Shown here piece by piece: positions 35,871-46,436 of a DNA stretch of 46,436 nt. The notes under the pieces are model-generated. The model did no database searches and was not told the origin of the DNA. It saw only the letters and a program-made list of their open reading frames with translations. Position numbers and translations under genes: made by a program. The DNA is taken from NCBI RefSeq assembly GCF_023631325.1, contig NZ_JALQDG010000034.1:1-46436 (forward strand), given 5' to 3'. Numbering within the stretch: position 1 is the stretch's first letter; each line of letters starts with the position of its first letter. This DNA comes from Caballeronia sp. INDeC2. GTDB lineage: Bacteria; Pseudomonadota; Gammaproteobacteria; Burkholderiales; Burkholderiaceae.

Positions 35871-36665
35871 ATGACGCAGACTTACCTCGGCACGGCGCTC
35901 GTCACGGGCGCGTCTTCGGGCATCGGCGCGGTTTATGCGGAGCGGCTCGCGCGACGCGGCTACGACCTCGTTCTCGTCGCGCGCAATCGCGATCGCCTCG
36001 CGACGCTCGCCGGGCGCATCACGAACGAGACGCGCCGCAGCGTCGAGATTCTCGATGCCGATCTGAACGACCGTCACGCGCTCGCGGCTGTCGAAGCCAA
36101 ATTGAAGGGCGATGCGAGCATCACGCTGCTCGTGAACAACGCGGGCATCGGCACGCATACGCCCTTGCTCGACAGCGACGTCGACGCCATGACACGCATG
36201 ATCGATCTGAACGTGACCGCGCTCACGCGCCTCACTTACGCGGCGGTGCCGGGTTTCGTCGCGCGCGGCAAGGGCGCGGTCATCAATATCGCGTCGATCG
36301 TCAGCATTGCGCCGGAGATTCTGAACGGCGTGTATGGCGGCACCAAGGCGTTCGTGCTGGCGTTCAGCCAGTCGTTGCATCGTGAACTATCGGGCAAGGG
36401 CGTGCGCATTCAGGCCGTGTTGCCGGGCGCGACCGCCACCGACTTCTGGGAAACGGGCGGCCTGCCGATCGAGAATCTCGACAAGGCGATCGTCATGTCC
36501 GCGGGCGATCTGGTCGATGCGGCGCTCGTCGGCTTCGATCGTGGCGAGCTCGTGACGATTCCATCGCTGCATGATGGCGCGAAGTGGGAGGCGTTTGAAG
36601 CCGCGCGGCAGGCGATGGCGCCGGAGTTGTCGACGGACACGCCGGCTGCGCGGTACGCGGCGTAG
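35871..36665 (+). CDS. Short-chain dehydrogenase/reductase
   Basis: This 264-residue classical SDR has the dinucleotide motif VTGASSGIGAVYAERLA (11-27), NNAG (89-92) and catalytic Ser142, Tyr155 and Lys159 (NGVYGGTKAF). The second half has ELSGKGVRIQAVLPGATATDFWE, typical of the oxidoreductase group related to DltE/YqjQ types. The substrate is unknown. It is divergent from the GlxA-type regulator and is probably controlled by it. The stop is followed by about 260 bases without an evident gene. Confidence 0.88.
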   Translation: MTQTYLGTALVTGASSGIGAVYAERLARRGYDLVLVARNRDRLATLAGRITNETRRSVEILDADLNDRHALAAVEAKLKGDASITLLVNNAGIGTHTPLLDSDVDAMTRMIDLNVTALTRLTYAAVPGFVARGKGAVINIASIVSIAPEILNGVYGGTKAFVLAFSQSLHRELSGKGVRIQAVLPGATATDFWETGGLPIENLDKAIVMSAGDLVDAALVGFDRGELVTIPSLHDGAKWEAFEAARQAMAPELSTDTPAARYAA

Positions 36666-36928
36666 CGCATTGCACGAATGTGAGGAGCCGCCCGAGCGAA
36701 GCTTCGTGTCCGTGCAGACGCCGGCAACTTCTGGCCATTTTCATGCTTTCTTCCGCCAGCGGTCACCCGGCGAAGTGCCTTTGACTAAACTGCCCGCAAC
36801 CGCCATTGCTCGCAATGGACATGCGCGCGCGATCCCCGGCAGGGAAAGCCACACGGAATTTCGGTCATAGTCAAAGCTCACGGTGCGCGCGTCAGGCGCT
36901 CCACGAGCGGCCACGGGCCAGTTCGAAC
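36666..36928. other. Intergenic stretch before the TIGR04325-type gene
   Basis: About 260 bases have no supported gene. They hold a 10-bp palindrome CGAAGCTTCG (36697-36706) just after the SDR gene and an inverted repeat CCATTG-CTCG-CAATGG (36803-36818). No T-run follows either, so neither is a clear terminator. The open frame running into the methyltransferase from 36806 is not protein-like before 36929. Confidence 0.4.
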
Positions 36929-37733
36929 ATGCCAACGCCAAGCCATCTTCTCTCGCCGACGTACTGGCTGTGTCGTCTGACGCCTGAGTTCATCGGACGC
37001 TACCCATCCTGGTCGGCCGCGCGCGCTGCTACGGAAGGTTATGATGCGCCGGACATACTTCAGGCCGTGCGTGCATCGGCTTTGAAGGTCAAACGCGGCG
37101 AGGCCAAGTTCGAGCGTGATTCGGTCTGCTTTGGGCACGAGGAATTTCGCTGGCCGCTACTCGGTTGCCTGCTCCATGCCGCGAACATGAAGCAGCGCAA
37201 TCTTCATGTGGCCGATTTCGGGGGATCGCTCGGCAGTCTCTATTTCCAGCATGGAAAGTTTCTGCGACAGATCGAGGGCCTGCAATGGTCTAATGTCGAG
37301 CAGCGCGACTACGTTACGGCCGGACGCGAAGATTTCGAAGATGACACGCTGAAGTTCTACCCTACACTGGGATCGGCGGCGGTGAGAAATGCAATCGATC
37401 TCACGCTGTTCCCCGGGTCGCTCCAATATCTCGATGATCCGTTTGAATATATAGCGCAGGCGGCGGCGCTATCGGACTGCATCGTGATCGACCGTACTCC
37501 GTTCATCGACGAACCCGAGGATCGCATCACGCGTTCAGCGCGTCCCCGCGTCGATCTACAAAGCGTCCTATCCGCACCGCTTTTTCTCGGCGGAAAAGTT
37601 TGCGCGCTTCATGGCCAACGTCGGCTATGAACTGTCTTGCGAATGGGAAGGCTTCGATAACGCGAATATCGAGTGTCGATATGTGGGGCGCTTCTATCGA
37701 AAGAGTGGTTTATCCGCGCAACGCGCATCATGA
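36929..37733 (+). pseudogene. Frameshifted TIGR04325-family methyltransferase
   Basis: The first ~200 codons match the TIGR04325 methyltransferase family seen in polysaccharide loci: HVADFGGSLGSLYFQHGKFL near residue 90, a WSNVEQ-DYVTAG-FEDDTLKFY run, SLQYLDDPFEYI and IVIDRTPFIDEPEDRIT. At about 37530 the frame changes. The other frame continues with RVPASIYKASYPHRFFSAEK, FMANVGYELSCEW and a stop at 37731-37733, as expected for the family. Removing one base restores a ~267-residue protein. Ribosome binding is weak at 36929. Codon use is less GC-biased than in neighbours, hinting at transfer. It is an isolated gene with no sugar cluster near it; it may be a decayed acquisition or a sequencing error. 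Confidence 0.8.
37529..37535 (+). other. Frameshift site in the TIGR04325-type gene
   Basis: The sequence ATC-ACG-C-GTT-CAG-CGC-GTC carries one base too many. Dropping one C or G gives DRITVQRVPASIY, which fits the family pattern. Upstream and downstream halves are both intact around it. Confidence 0.65.
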
Positions 37734-37739
37734 AGGTAT

Positions 37740-37772
37740 AGGAAGCCAGAAACCGTGCGTCGAGGGCTTCCT
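37740..37772. terminator. Inverted repeat between convergent genes
   Basis: AGGAAGCC (37740-37747) and GGCTTCCT (37765-37772) form a perfect 8-bp inverted repeat with a 17-base loop. It lies in the short gap between the convergent methyltransferase remnant and the kinase gene. It could end transcription in both directions, but there is no T-run. Confidence 0.4.
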
Positions 37773-37779
37773 CGCCCCC

Positions 37780-41081
<3,302 letters not shown>

Positions 41082-41082
<1 letters not shown>

Positions 41083-41972
41083 CAGGCCAACCCTGTCCTC
41101 GCGGCATACTTGACGAGGTCGACGTGGTTCTCGACATGCAGCTTGCGCATGGCCGACCGTTTCTGGGTTGCGACCGTCGGCACCGAACGATTCAGCGTCC
41201 GTGCGATTTCAGTCACCGACAGCCCCTGTGCGAAGAGGCGCACGACTTCCAGCTCCCTTGGCGAAAGCGGCTGTTCGCGCGCGAGATCCTTGGTCGTCGA
41301 GCCTTCGCGCGCAAGGCGATGCTCGATCTTCGGCGACAGGATCGTTTCCTTCGTCGCGAGCGCGCGCAGACTGATCCGCGCAAGCTCGCTCGCGGGCTCC
41401 TCCTTGCTCACGATCGCCGCGACGCCAAGCTTGCACAGTTCATGAAACATGCCGCCGCTCGCCATCATCGTGAGCACGACGAGCGGGACATCGGGATGTG
41501 AGCGGCGCAGCCTGCTCACGAGCCGCAAGCCGTCGAGTTCGACTTCTTCGTCGCCTTGCATCACGAGATCGGTGATGACGAGATCCGCTGGCTCTTTATC
41601 GAGCTCGCGGATCAGCTCCGCGCCCGAGTTCACCGTCGCGGTGATGACGAAGCCGGGAAGCTTCGAGAACTGGTCGGAGACGGCCAGAAGAACGATCGGG
41701 TGATCATCGGCCAGCACCACGCGAACCGTGCCCGTATGTCCATTCATGGGCACACCGCTCGGGGCGCTCTGGACGCTTGAATCGGAAGTCGAAACGGACG
41801 CACCGCTCGACGCGATCGATGCAACAGACGACGAAACCAGTGCATCGACACGCCCTCCGACCCGGCTGGAATACCGTGAATTTATTTTAGGATACCGAGA
41901 ATCGTAATCAAGGACCAGAGCCGGCGCTTGCGTGTGCGCATGCCCAGCCGGTGTCAGAGGGGAGTCGTTCAT
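41082..41972 (-). CDS. RcsB/BvgA-like response regulator with Ser-rich N-terminal extension
   Basis: This is a 296-residue regulator. The receiver (about 82-200) has Asp89/Asp90, phospho-acceptor Asp135 (VITDLVMQGD) and Lys190. The LuxR-type HTH (about 236-290, LSPRELEVVRLFAQGLSVTE) is strongly RcsB-like, including TQKRSAMRKLHVEN. The first ~75 residues are an unusual low-complexity Ser/Ala/Val stretch absent from RcsB. An internal ATG at 41747 (MNGHTGTVRVVLADDHP) would give the standard length, and neither start has a strong ribosome site. I keep 41972 because its ATG overlaps the stop of the upstream membrane-protein gene (ATGA), which suggests coupling. It is co-transcribed with the hybrid kinase. 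Confidence 0.9.
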
Positions 41973-42346
41973 TTCGGGTTGTCGTCTTCGCAGTACGCTT
42001 TACAGGTCATACAGCCAAGGCGCAGGCGCCGGCCACTGCCGCGGCACAAGTTGCAGGTCGGCTTCGTGCCTTGCGATCGCGCGATGTTCGCTTCGGGTGC
42101 GTCGTCCGCTCGCTGCAATAGCATCGACTCGCTGCTTGCAACGACCAGCATGTACGTAATCACGATCATCGATCCGATCACGACGACCGCGATGAATATC
42201 ATCATCATCCACTCCGACGTCTTCGGGCAGGCGGCAGCGAGGAACACGAACGACATCGCGCCGAACGCCGTAAGCAAGAGCGCCGATGCGCATCCTGCTT
42301 CACCGCGCTTTCGCAAGACGTGGCTGATCGAATCTGAAACGAACAT
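41969..42346 (-). CDS. Small membrane protein with C-terminal zinc-ribbon-like motif
   Basis: I do not recognise a family for this 125-residue protein. It has two hydrophobic helices (about 19-40 and 47-70), then a hydrophilic tail with Cys98-x2-Cys101 and Cys112-x2-Cys115, plus Cys119 (TCNLCRGSGRR...GCMTCKAYC). This arrangement resembles a treble-clef or DnaJ-type zinc ribbon. Helix number predicts both ends on the cytoplasmic side, so the zinc site would face the cytoplasm, where the response regulator is. The start at 42346 has an AGGTG site, and the frame upstream of it is not protein-like. It is the first gene of the three-gene kinase operon, with stop/start overlap to the regulator. A signalling accessory role is inference. 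Confidence 0.75.
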   Translation of the reverse strand: MFVSDSISHVLRKRGEAGCASALLLTAFGAMSFVFLAAACPKTSEWMMMIFIAVVVIGSMIVITYMLVVASSESMLLQRADDAPEANIARSQGTKPTCNLCRGSGRRLRLGCMTCKAYCEDDNPK

Positions 42347-42485
42347 AAGGCACCTGGCTAGGAATGCGGCGTGCGAGAGGCGAAGCGAGCGCCTTGCGAG
42401 TGTGCGATGTGCGATGCATTGCGCATCGTCACCGCGCACATGAGGCTTCGCTTGAATCGGATCACTGTAGTCAAACGCGACTGGC

Positions 42486-42495
42486 CGATATATCG
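42486..42495. promoter_or_regulatory. Palindrome CGATATATCG
   Basis: This is a perfect 10-bp AT-centred palindrome in the putative promoter region of the three-gene kinase operon. It is a possible operator, but a palindrome of this length may also occur by chance. Confidence 0.22.
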
Positions 42496-42562
42496 AACAA
42501 TGTCGATAACGTGCCCCTCGCGACCCGCGCGCTACGTCGTTGGGCGAACCGTTCTCACGATT

Positions 42563-42587
42563 AAAAAAGCCGCCTGTGCAAGGCGGC
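42563..42587 (-). terminator. Intrinsic terminator of the TpsB-glycosyltransferase operon
   Basis: On the minus strand GCCGCCT-TGCAC-AGGCGGC forms a perfect 7-bp GC-rich stem with a 5-base loop, followed by six Ts. This is a textbook rho-independent terminator, about 155 bases after the stop of the 94-residue membrane-protein gene. It separates this operon from the kinase operon. Confidence 0.88.
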
Positions 42588-42743
42588 AAGATGTGTCGAA
42601 GAAAGGTCGGCGGCCCGGCAAGAGACAGCGCACGAGAGGTTCGATGCACCCGTACCTTTCCCGGACATCGCTGCTTACTTTCATTTTCATTGATGAAAGG
42701 CGCGGCAGATATAGATGGAATTCGATTCGCCGCAAACGCTCGC

Positions 42744-43028
42744 TCAGACGGACAGCGCGTCGAGCCACAGGTGCGTCATCACGCCGAGCGCGAGTCCCAT
42801 CAGACGGCCCAGGAACATGGCATCGTCCCGATCGCACCCAGTCAGCGCGGGCCGCACGAACACGATGCACGTCGCCCCCGCGATGCCGATCAACGTGCGC
42901 TGCGGCGCCACACACGCGCTGCACGAATCCCGAAGAAGAGCGGCCAGCCCATACAGCACGCCCATCGCAAGCAGATAGTTGCAGACGAAACTAACGAATA
43001 CCTGCCCGACACCCGCACGCCTGTTCAT
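42744..43028 (-). CDS. Small Cys-containing membrane protein
   Basis: This 94-residue protein has about three hydrophobic helices: VFVSFVCNYLLAMGVLYGLA near 10-29, LIGIAGATCIVFVRPAL near 47-63, and a last one around FLGRLMGLALGVMTHLWL. Short loops between them contain Cys pairs (CSAC, and Cys in TGCDRDD). I do not recognise the family. Its ATG at 43028 overlaps the stop of the methyltransferase/glycosyltransferase gene (ATGA). It is the last gene before the intrinsic terminator, so it belongs to the same operon as the TpsB-like gene. Function is unknown. Confidence 0.68.
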   Translation of the reverse strand: MNRRAGVGQVFVSFVCNYLLAMGVLYGLAALLRDSCSACVAPQRTLIGIAGATCIVFVRPALTGCDRDDAMFLGRLMGLALGVMTHLWLDALSV

Positions 43029-44791
43029 GCGCCCTCGCGCGATGCGTTCCCGGCCAGCATGAAGCGCAAGTGCCCACCGATGCGCGCAACCACTTCCGAC
43101 CAATTGCAGCCGAAGCGCACGCGGAACAGACGCATCGTCGGATACCAGGGACTGTCTTCACGCATGTAGTGCCAGCGCCAGTCGCCGAAGGCCGGCAACA
43201 TCAGCCATACCGGTTTGCCCATCGCGCCCGCGACGTGCGCCACCGACGTATCCACGGTCAGCACGAGATCGAGCGCCGCGATCGCGCTCGCCGTTTCCGC
43301 CATCGTGTTCAACTGCGCGCCCACGTCGTGGAAGTTATGACGCTGCGCTGCATACTGGGCCGCCTCGTCCGCACCCGCGCCCTTCTGCAAGCTGAAGAAT
43401 TCGATGCCATCGACGGCGAAGAGATCGTTCAGCACGGCAAGCGACGGCAGCGAGCGGCTCGCATCGTTCTCATGCGTCGGATTGCCCTTGAAGACGATAC
43501 CGACCTTCAGCTTCCCCGGCGCGACCTCGGGCAGCTTCGACGCGACCGCTTCCGGCGCTCTCAGATAAGGCACGGTGGAAGGCAGCGCATCGAGGTCGAG
43601 CGGCAATCGAGCGGGGATCGCGTGCGGGAACACCCAGTAATCGATTCCCGAGAGGTTCGCTGCGTGTTGCACGTCGAGGACATCATCGGCATCGTGCGAG
43701 GCCTCATACAGTTCGACGAGCGGCGTCTGGCACACGACCACCACGCGCCGCGCATCGCAACGCTCGCGCAGAATCCTCGCAAAGCGCAAGAAGAAGATCT
43801 CGTCGCCCAGGCCGAACTCGCTCCAGATGGCGATGGACTTGCCGCTCAACGATTCGCCCTTCCACTCGGGCACTTCGCGCGGCGGCTGCATGGCGGTGCG
43901 GCGCTTCCATCCCAGCGGGCCCATCAGCGTTTCTCGCAATGCGAAGCCCTCTTGCAGCTTGCCTCGCGCGATGAGATGCAACGCCTGATACAGACGCGGC
44001 AGATGTTCACCCGGCAAGCGCTCGACGCACTGCTGCCACATCGCATCGGCGAATTCGGGCGCATCCCAGCGCAGCAACGTCATCATCGCGCGATGGCAGA
44101 TGTCGAAGCGATACGGATACAGGCGCACCGCTTCCTGCGCCGCGGCGATGGCGTCGTCTGCGCTGCGTGCGTGCTCCATCGTTTGCTTCAGCTCCTGCGG
44201 CGTCGGCACGGCACGCTTGCGCAGCACGATTTCGATGACGCATTCGGCATGACTGTCGGCGGTCTGATCGGCCTCGCGTCGGGCGCTATCGAAGTGATCG
44301 CGCACGAGCATGATACGTTCGCAATCGGCCACCGAGGACATCGCCTGCACCAGGTCCAGCACGTTCACCGATCGCGGCAGCGTCTTGCCGGCCTTGTGAA
44401 TCGTGAAGCTCGCCTTGTGCGCGTCGTTGAAGCGGTTCGGCCAGACGCCCTTGCCATAAAGATCTTCGTCCGGCACCGTCACGATGACATGGCCGCCCGG
44501 CTTCACGAGTTCGAGCCATCGCGCGAGCGCCTTGTGTGGATTGTGCTGGCCGGCCAGCAGGTGGCTCGCGTGCAGGAAATCGAATGATGCTTCGTCGGCG
44601 CCGCCCATCGCCGAGAGATCGCCTTTCGTGGCAGGCCACGACGTCACGTTGCGCATGCGCGGAAAGACATGTGCGTGCGATGCGAGCGAATCATCGGCGG
44701 CGCAGATATCGATGCCATCGCCCGCAAAATAGTGCTGAATGAAGGCGGGTTCGCGCGAACGGCGCAGGCTTGCCTTGCTGGTTTCTTTCAT
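43025..44791 (-). CDS. Fusion of SAM-methyltransferase-like and GT9-like glycosyltransferase domains
   Basis: This is a 588-residue cytoplasmic protein. Residues 15-190 resemble the class I methyltransferase found beside glycosyltransferases, with FDFLHASHLLAGQHNP and LVKPGGHVIVTVPDED. The SAM loop is poor, though: FAGDGIDICAADDS lacks the usual GxGxG. A helical TPR-like linker covers about 195-300. Residues 315-575 match the TPR-linked GT9-like transferases, with AIWSEFGLGDEIFFLRF, KVGIVFKGNPTHENDASRS and DTSVAHVAGAMGKPVWLMLP. It follows the TpsB-like gene by 28 bases. Cytoplasmic glycosyltransferases next to two-partner secretion genes (as HMW1C is to HMW1B) glycosylate the secreted adhesin, so a similar job is plausible here. 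Confidence 0.82.
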   Translation of the reverse strand: MKETSKASLRRSREPAFIQHYFAGDGIDICAADDSLASHAHVFPRMRNVTSWPATKGDLSAMGGADEASFDFLHASHLLAGQHNPHKALARWLELVKPGGHVIVTVPDEDLYGKGVWPNRFNDAHKASFTIHKAGKTLPRSVNVLDLVQAMSSVADCERIMLVRDHFDSARREADQTADSHAECVIEIVLRKRAVPTPQELKQTMEHARSADDAIAAAQEAVRLYPYRFDICHRAMMTLLRWDAPEFADAMWQQCVERLPGEHLPRLYQALHLIARGKLQEGFALRETLMGPLGWKRRTAMQPPREVPEWKGESLSGKSIAIWSEFGLGDEIFFLRFARILRERCDARRVVVVCQTPLVELYEASHDADDVLDVQHAANLSGIDYWVFPHAIPARLPLDLDALPSTVPYLRAPEAVASKLPEVAPGKLKVGIVFKGNPTHENDASRSLPSLAVLNDLFAVDGIEFFSLQKGAGADEAAQYAAQRHNFHDVGAQLNTMAETASAIAALDLVLTVDTSVAHVAGAMGKPVWLMLPAFGDWRWHYMREDSPWYPTMRLFRVRFGCNWSEVVARIGGHLRFMLAGNASREGA

Positions 44792-44819
44792 GATGTTCTC
44801 ACTTGACCTTGGGGTTCCA

Positions 44820-46436
44820 TTAGTGACTCCACGTCACCGAGAGCCAGTACTGTGTCGGCTTCTTTCCAGGCTCGATCCACGAGGTCTCGGAGAAGCGATA
44901 CGGTTTCGACACCGATGCCGACACCGTCGCGCCAATCGGCGTCAGCCAGTCGACACCTACGCCGTAGCCTGCAAGCACGCGGTTGTTCGTCACACCGTCC
45001 ACGCCCGGATACGTGTTCTCCCAGCCATCCCAAGGCGAGTGGTTCACGCGTCCATAAGCGAAGTCGCTGAACACGCCCAGCTGAATCTGATGACCCGATG
45101 CAACAGGAATGCGTTGATAAAGACCCACGCTCGCCATGACGCCCTCATCGGCCGAACCTTCATCGGCACGATAGGCGCGCACGGCATCGGGACCGGCGAG
45201 GCCGAGCTTCTCGCTCGCGTCGAGATTGCGGCTCGCGAGCTGACCGGTGACGCGTCCCGAGACATACAGGTTGCCGCTCTTCGAAAGCGCGAACGTGCCG
45301 AAGTCCGTCGTGGTGAGCTTCGCGTAGTTGCCCGCGCGTTGCGTGATCGGATCCGATGGGTCATCGTTGCGTTGATGCCCGATCGTCAGCGCGATCTGCC
45401 CGGCCGCGAGATTGGTGCGCAGCGCCCGCGCGCGTTCGCCGTTATCGGCGCTCAGCGACAGTTGCAGCGAATCGAGCTTGCTGTGCGAGCTCGCGTTGTA
45501 GTCCCTCAAATCCGTCGAGGTCTGACTGTGCAGCAGCGATGCGCCGCCCCATACGTTCGCATCGAGCCCGCGTGCGAACGGATACTGCACGCCGGCTTGT
45601 CCGGTCGTCGCCACGCCCTTGATCGGCGTGCCCGCATTGATGAAGTACTGCTCACGCGTGATGCCGCCCGTCATGCGCAGACCGTCATCGAAGATCGGCG
45701 CGCTACCCGTGAGCGCGCCCGTCCACATCTTCTTGTCGGTGCCGGTGATGGTGAACGCGTAAGCATCGCCGGCGCTGAAGAGATTGTTCGCCGACGCCGT
45801 CACGCCCATGCGATACGTGCCCGTCGATTCGACGCCCTTGTTATCGAGGATCAGATCGACTTGAGCCGGCTTGCCCTTTTGCGCGATGTTGAACACGACA
45901 TCGACTTCGCCGGTGCTCGCGCCGCGCGAGAAACGCGGCGCGCCATCGATCGCGACGCCAGGCACGTCCTGCAGCAATTGCGTCGCGCGTTCGAGCCGCG
46001 ACGTGCGCAACAGGCACACGCCGTCCACGCCGTCGCTGCCGCACAATGCATGCGCGATGAGCCGTTGCAGTCGTGCATCCGCGACGCGCGATTTGTTGTT
46101 CACGACGATGTGGCGAATACGGCCCGCAAACACGGTGAATTGCGCACGGGCGCCCTTCTGTGCCGCGCGCCAGTCGGCATCGGTCATCAGCACTTGCGCG
46201 AGCGGAAAACCGAGCCGTCTAAAGGCGTGCAGGCGTCGCGCGCTGATGGTGCTCTTGCCGACACGAAAGAGCCGCGCCGTCTCGACGACGTTCATGCCGC
46301 ACAGCATCAGCCCGGTCACTTCCATCTGCCATTTCGTGAGCGATGCGAAGCGCCGCAAATCCACCTCGGCGTTGAACTGCGTGAGCGCCGACATGGCCGC
46401 TGGCGAGCGATAGCGACGGCCCATCGCCAGTTCGCG
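44820..46436 (-). CDS. LuxR-type HTH fused in frame to TpsB (ShlB/FhaC-like) transporter, 5' end open
   Basis: From the ATG at 46424 this is 534 residues, but the frame stays open to the window edge (ELA-MGRRYRSPA). Residues 1-14 look like the linker that joins a receiver to its HTH. Residues 29-71 form a LuxR/RcsB-type HTH (LTKWQMEVTGLMLCGMNVVE through HAFRRLG). From FPLAQVLMTDADW (73) the protein is TpsB: the end of POTRA1, then POTRA2 (FTVFAGRIRHIVV at 96-108, DVVFNI at 175-180) and a beta-barrel from about 187. The barrel includes a VRGY-like VRAY motif before ADEGSADEG. No signal peptide is visible, so export to the outer membrane is hard to see. The last residues are WSH, not a terminal Phe. 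It may be a true fusion, an in-frame deletion product or a misassembly. Confidence 0.8.
   Translation of the reverse strand, partial: RELAMGRRYRSPAAMSALTQFNAEVDLRRFASLTKWQMEVTGLMLCGMNVVETARLFRVGKSTISARRLHAFRRLGFPLAQVLMTDADWRAAQKGARAQFTVFAGRIRHIVVNNKSRVADARLQRLIAHALCGSDGVDGVCLLRTSRLERATQLLQDVPGVAIDGAPRFSRGASTGEVDVVFNIAQKGKPAQVDLILDNKGVESTGTYRMGVTASANNLFSAGDAYAFTITGTDKKMWTGALTGSAPIFDDGLRMTGGITREQYFINAGTPIKGVATTGQAGVQYPFARGLDANVWGGASLLHSQTSTDLRDYNASSHSKLDSLQLSLSADNGERARALRTNLAAGQIALTIGHQRNDDPSDPITQRAGNYAKLTTTDFGTFALSKSGNLYVSGRVTGQLASRNLDASEKLGLAGPDAVRAYRADEGSADEGVMASVGLYQRIPVASGHQIQLGVFSDFAYGRVNHSPWDGWENTYPGVDGVTNNRVLAGYGVGVDWLTPIGATVSASVSKPYRFSETSWIEPGKKPTQYWLSVTWSH

Larger units (their letters stand above)
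42347..42743. other. Intergenic region between two minus-strand operons
   Basis: About 400 bases contain the intrinsic terminator of the upstream operon (42563-42587) and presumably the promoter of the kinase operon downstream of it. A 10-bp palindrome CGATATATCG lies at 42486-42495, about 140 bases before the membrane-protein start, and could be a regulator site. No supported gene is present. Confidence 0.5.

Noticed and set aside
33521..37733. Programmed ribosomal frameshifting as explanation of the two broken genes
   Set aside because: No slippery heptamer with downstream structure is evident at either site, and both families are normally made from one frame.
42371..43169. Plus-strand frames across the TpsB operon terminator region
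   Set aside because: They run through the terminator hairpin and antisense to better-supported minus-strand genes, with Arg-rich products and no motifs.

Overview
The window is a gene-dense, GC-rich stretch with strong G/C third-position bias. Its protein set points to the Burkholderiaceae (Burkholderia, Paraburkholderia or Caballeronia): EtfB, a DUF485-ActP pair, an RND-PqiABC run, a DUF3141-Pta-AckA-FabI cluster, a GlgP-GlgX pair, a GlxA-type regulator and a ShlB/FhaC-type transporter. The genus assignment is inference. No rRNA, tRNA, CRISPR array, insertion sequence or prophage gene was found.

Layout. 1-6743: the 5' end of etfB (minus), a large GH63/MGH1-like glucosidase (plus), an aldehyde dehydrogenase homologue lacking key catalytic residues (minus), and the DUF485-actP acetate uptake pair (minus). 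6744-7424: a 680-base non-coding stretch with a perfect inverted repeat. 7425-16880 (plus): an RND efflux operon (adaptor, pump, outer-membrane channel) running through overlapping stop/start codons into pqiABC. This gives six tightly packed envelope-transport genes. 16890-23178 (minus): DUF3141 protein, phosphate acetyl/butyryltransferase, acetate kinase, FabI and an unknown coiled-coil protein, with an FNR/ANR-like site upstream. 23440-26040 (minus): PPK2, a small RRM protein, a two-helix membrane protein, a BamE-like lipoprotein and a glycine-zipper protein. 26085-33386 (minus): glycogen phosphorylase, glycogen debranching enzyme, an AspT-type transporter and D-lactate dehydrogenase.

Taken together, 16.9-33.4 kb reads as an energy-reserve and fermentation island. 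Glycogen is mobilised, pyruvate is reduced to D-lactate, acyl phosphates yield ATP through Pta-AckA, and polyphosphate is used by PPK2. This resembles the low-oxygen-activated type of locus known in Burkholderia; oxygen control here is inferred only from content and one candidate site.

33.5-37.7 kb holds a GlxA-type regulator diverging from a short-chain dehydrogenase, flanked by two frameshifted genes: an M20 amidohydrolase/carbamoylase and a TIGR04325-type methyltransferase. In each, the second half continues intact in another frame.

37.8-46.4 kb is the most unusual part. A three-gene coupled operon encodes a small membrane protein with a zinc-ribbon-like tail, an RcsB-like response regulator and a large RcsC/BvgS-like hybrid kinase with its own Hpt domain. 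Upstream is a second minus-strand operon. Its first gene, open to the window edge, joins a response-regulator-type linker and LuxR-type helix-turn-helix in frame to the POTRA and beta-barrel of a two-partner-secretion transporter, with no visible signal peptide. It is followed by a methyltransferase/GT9-like fusion and a 94-residue membrane protein, and closed by a clear intrinsic terminator. The regulator-transporter chimera is the best candidate for something undescribed, with in-frame deletion or misassembly as the main alternatives.
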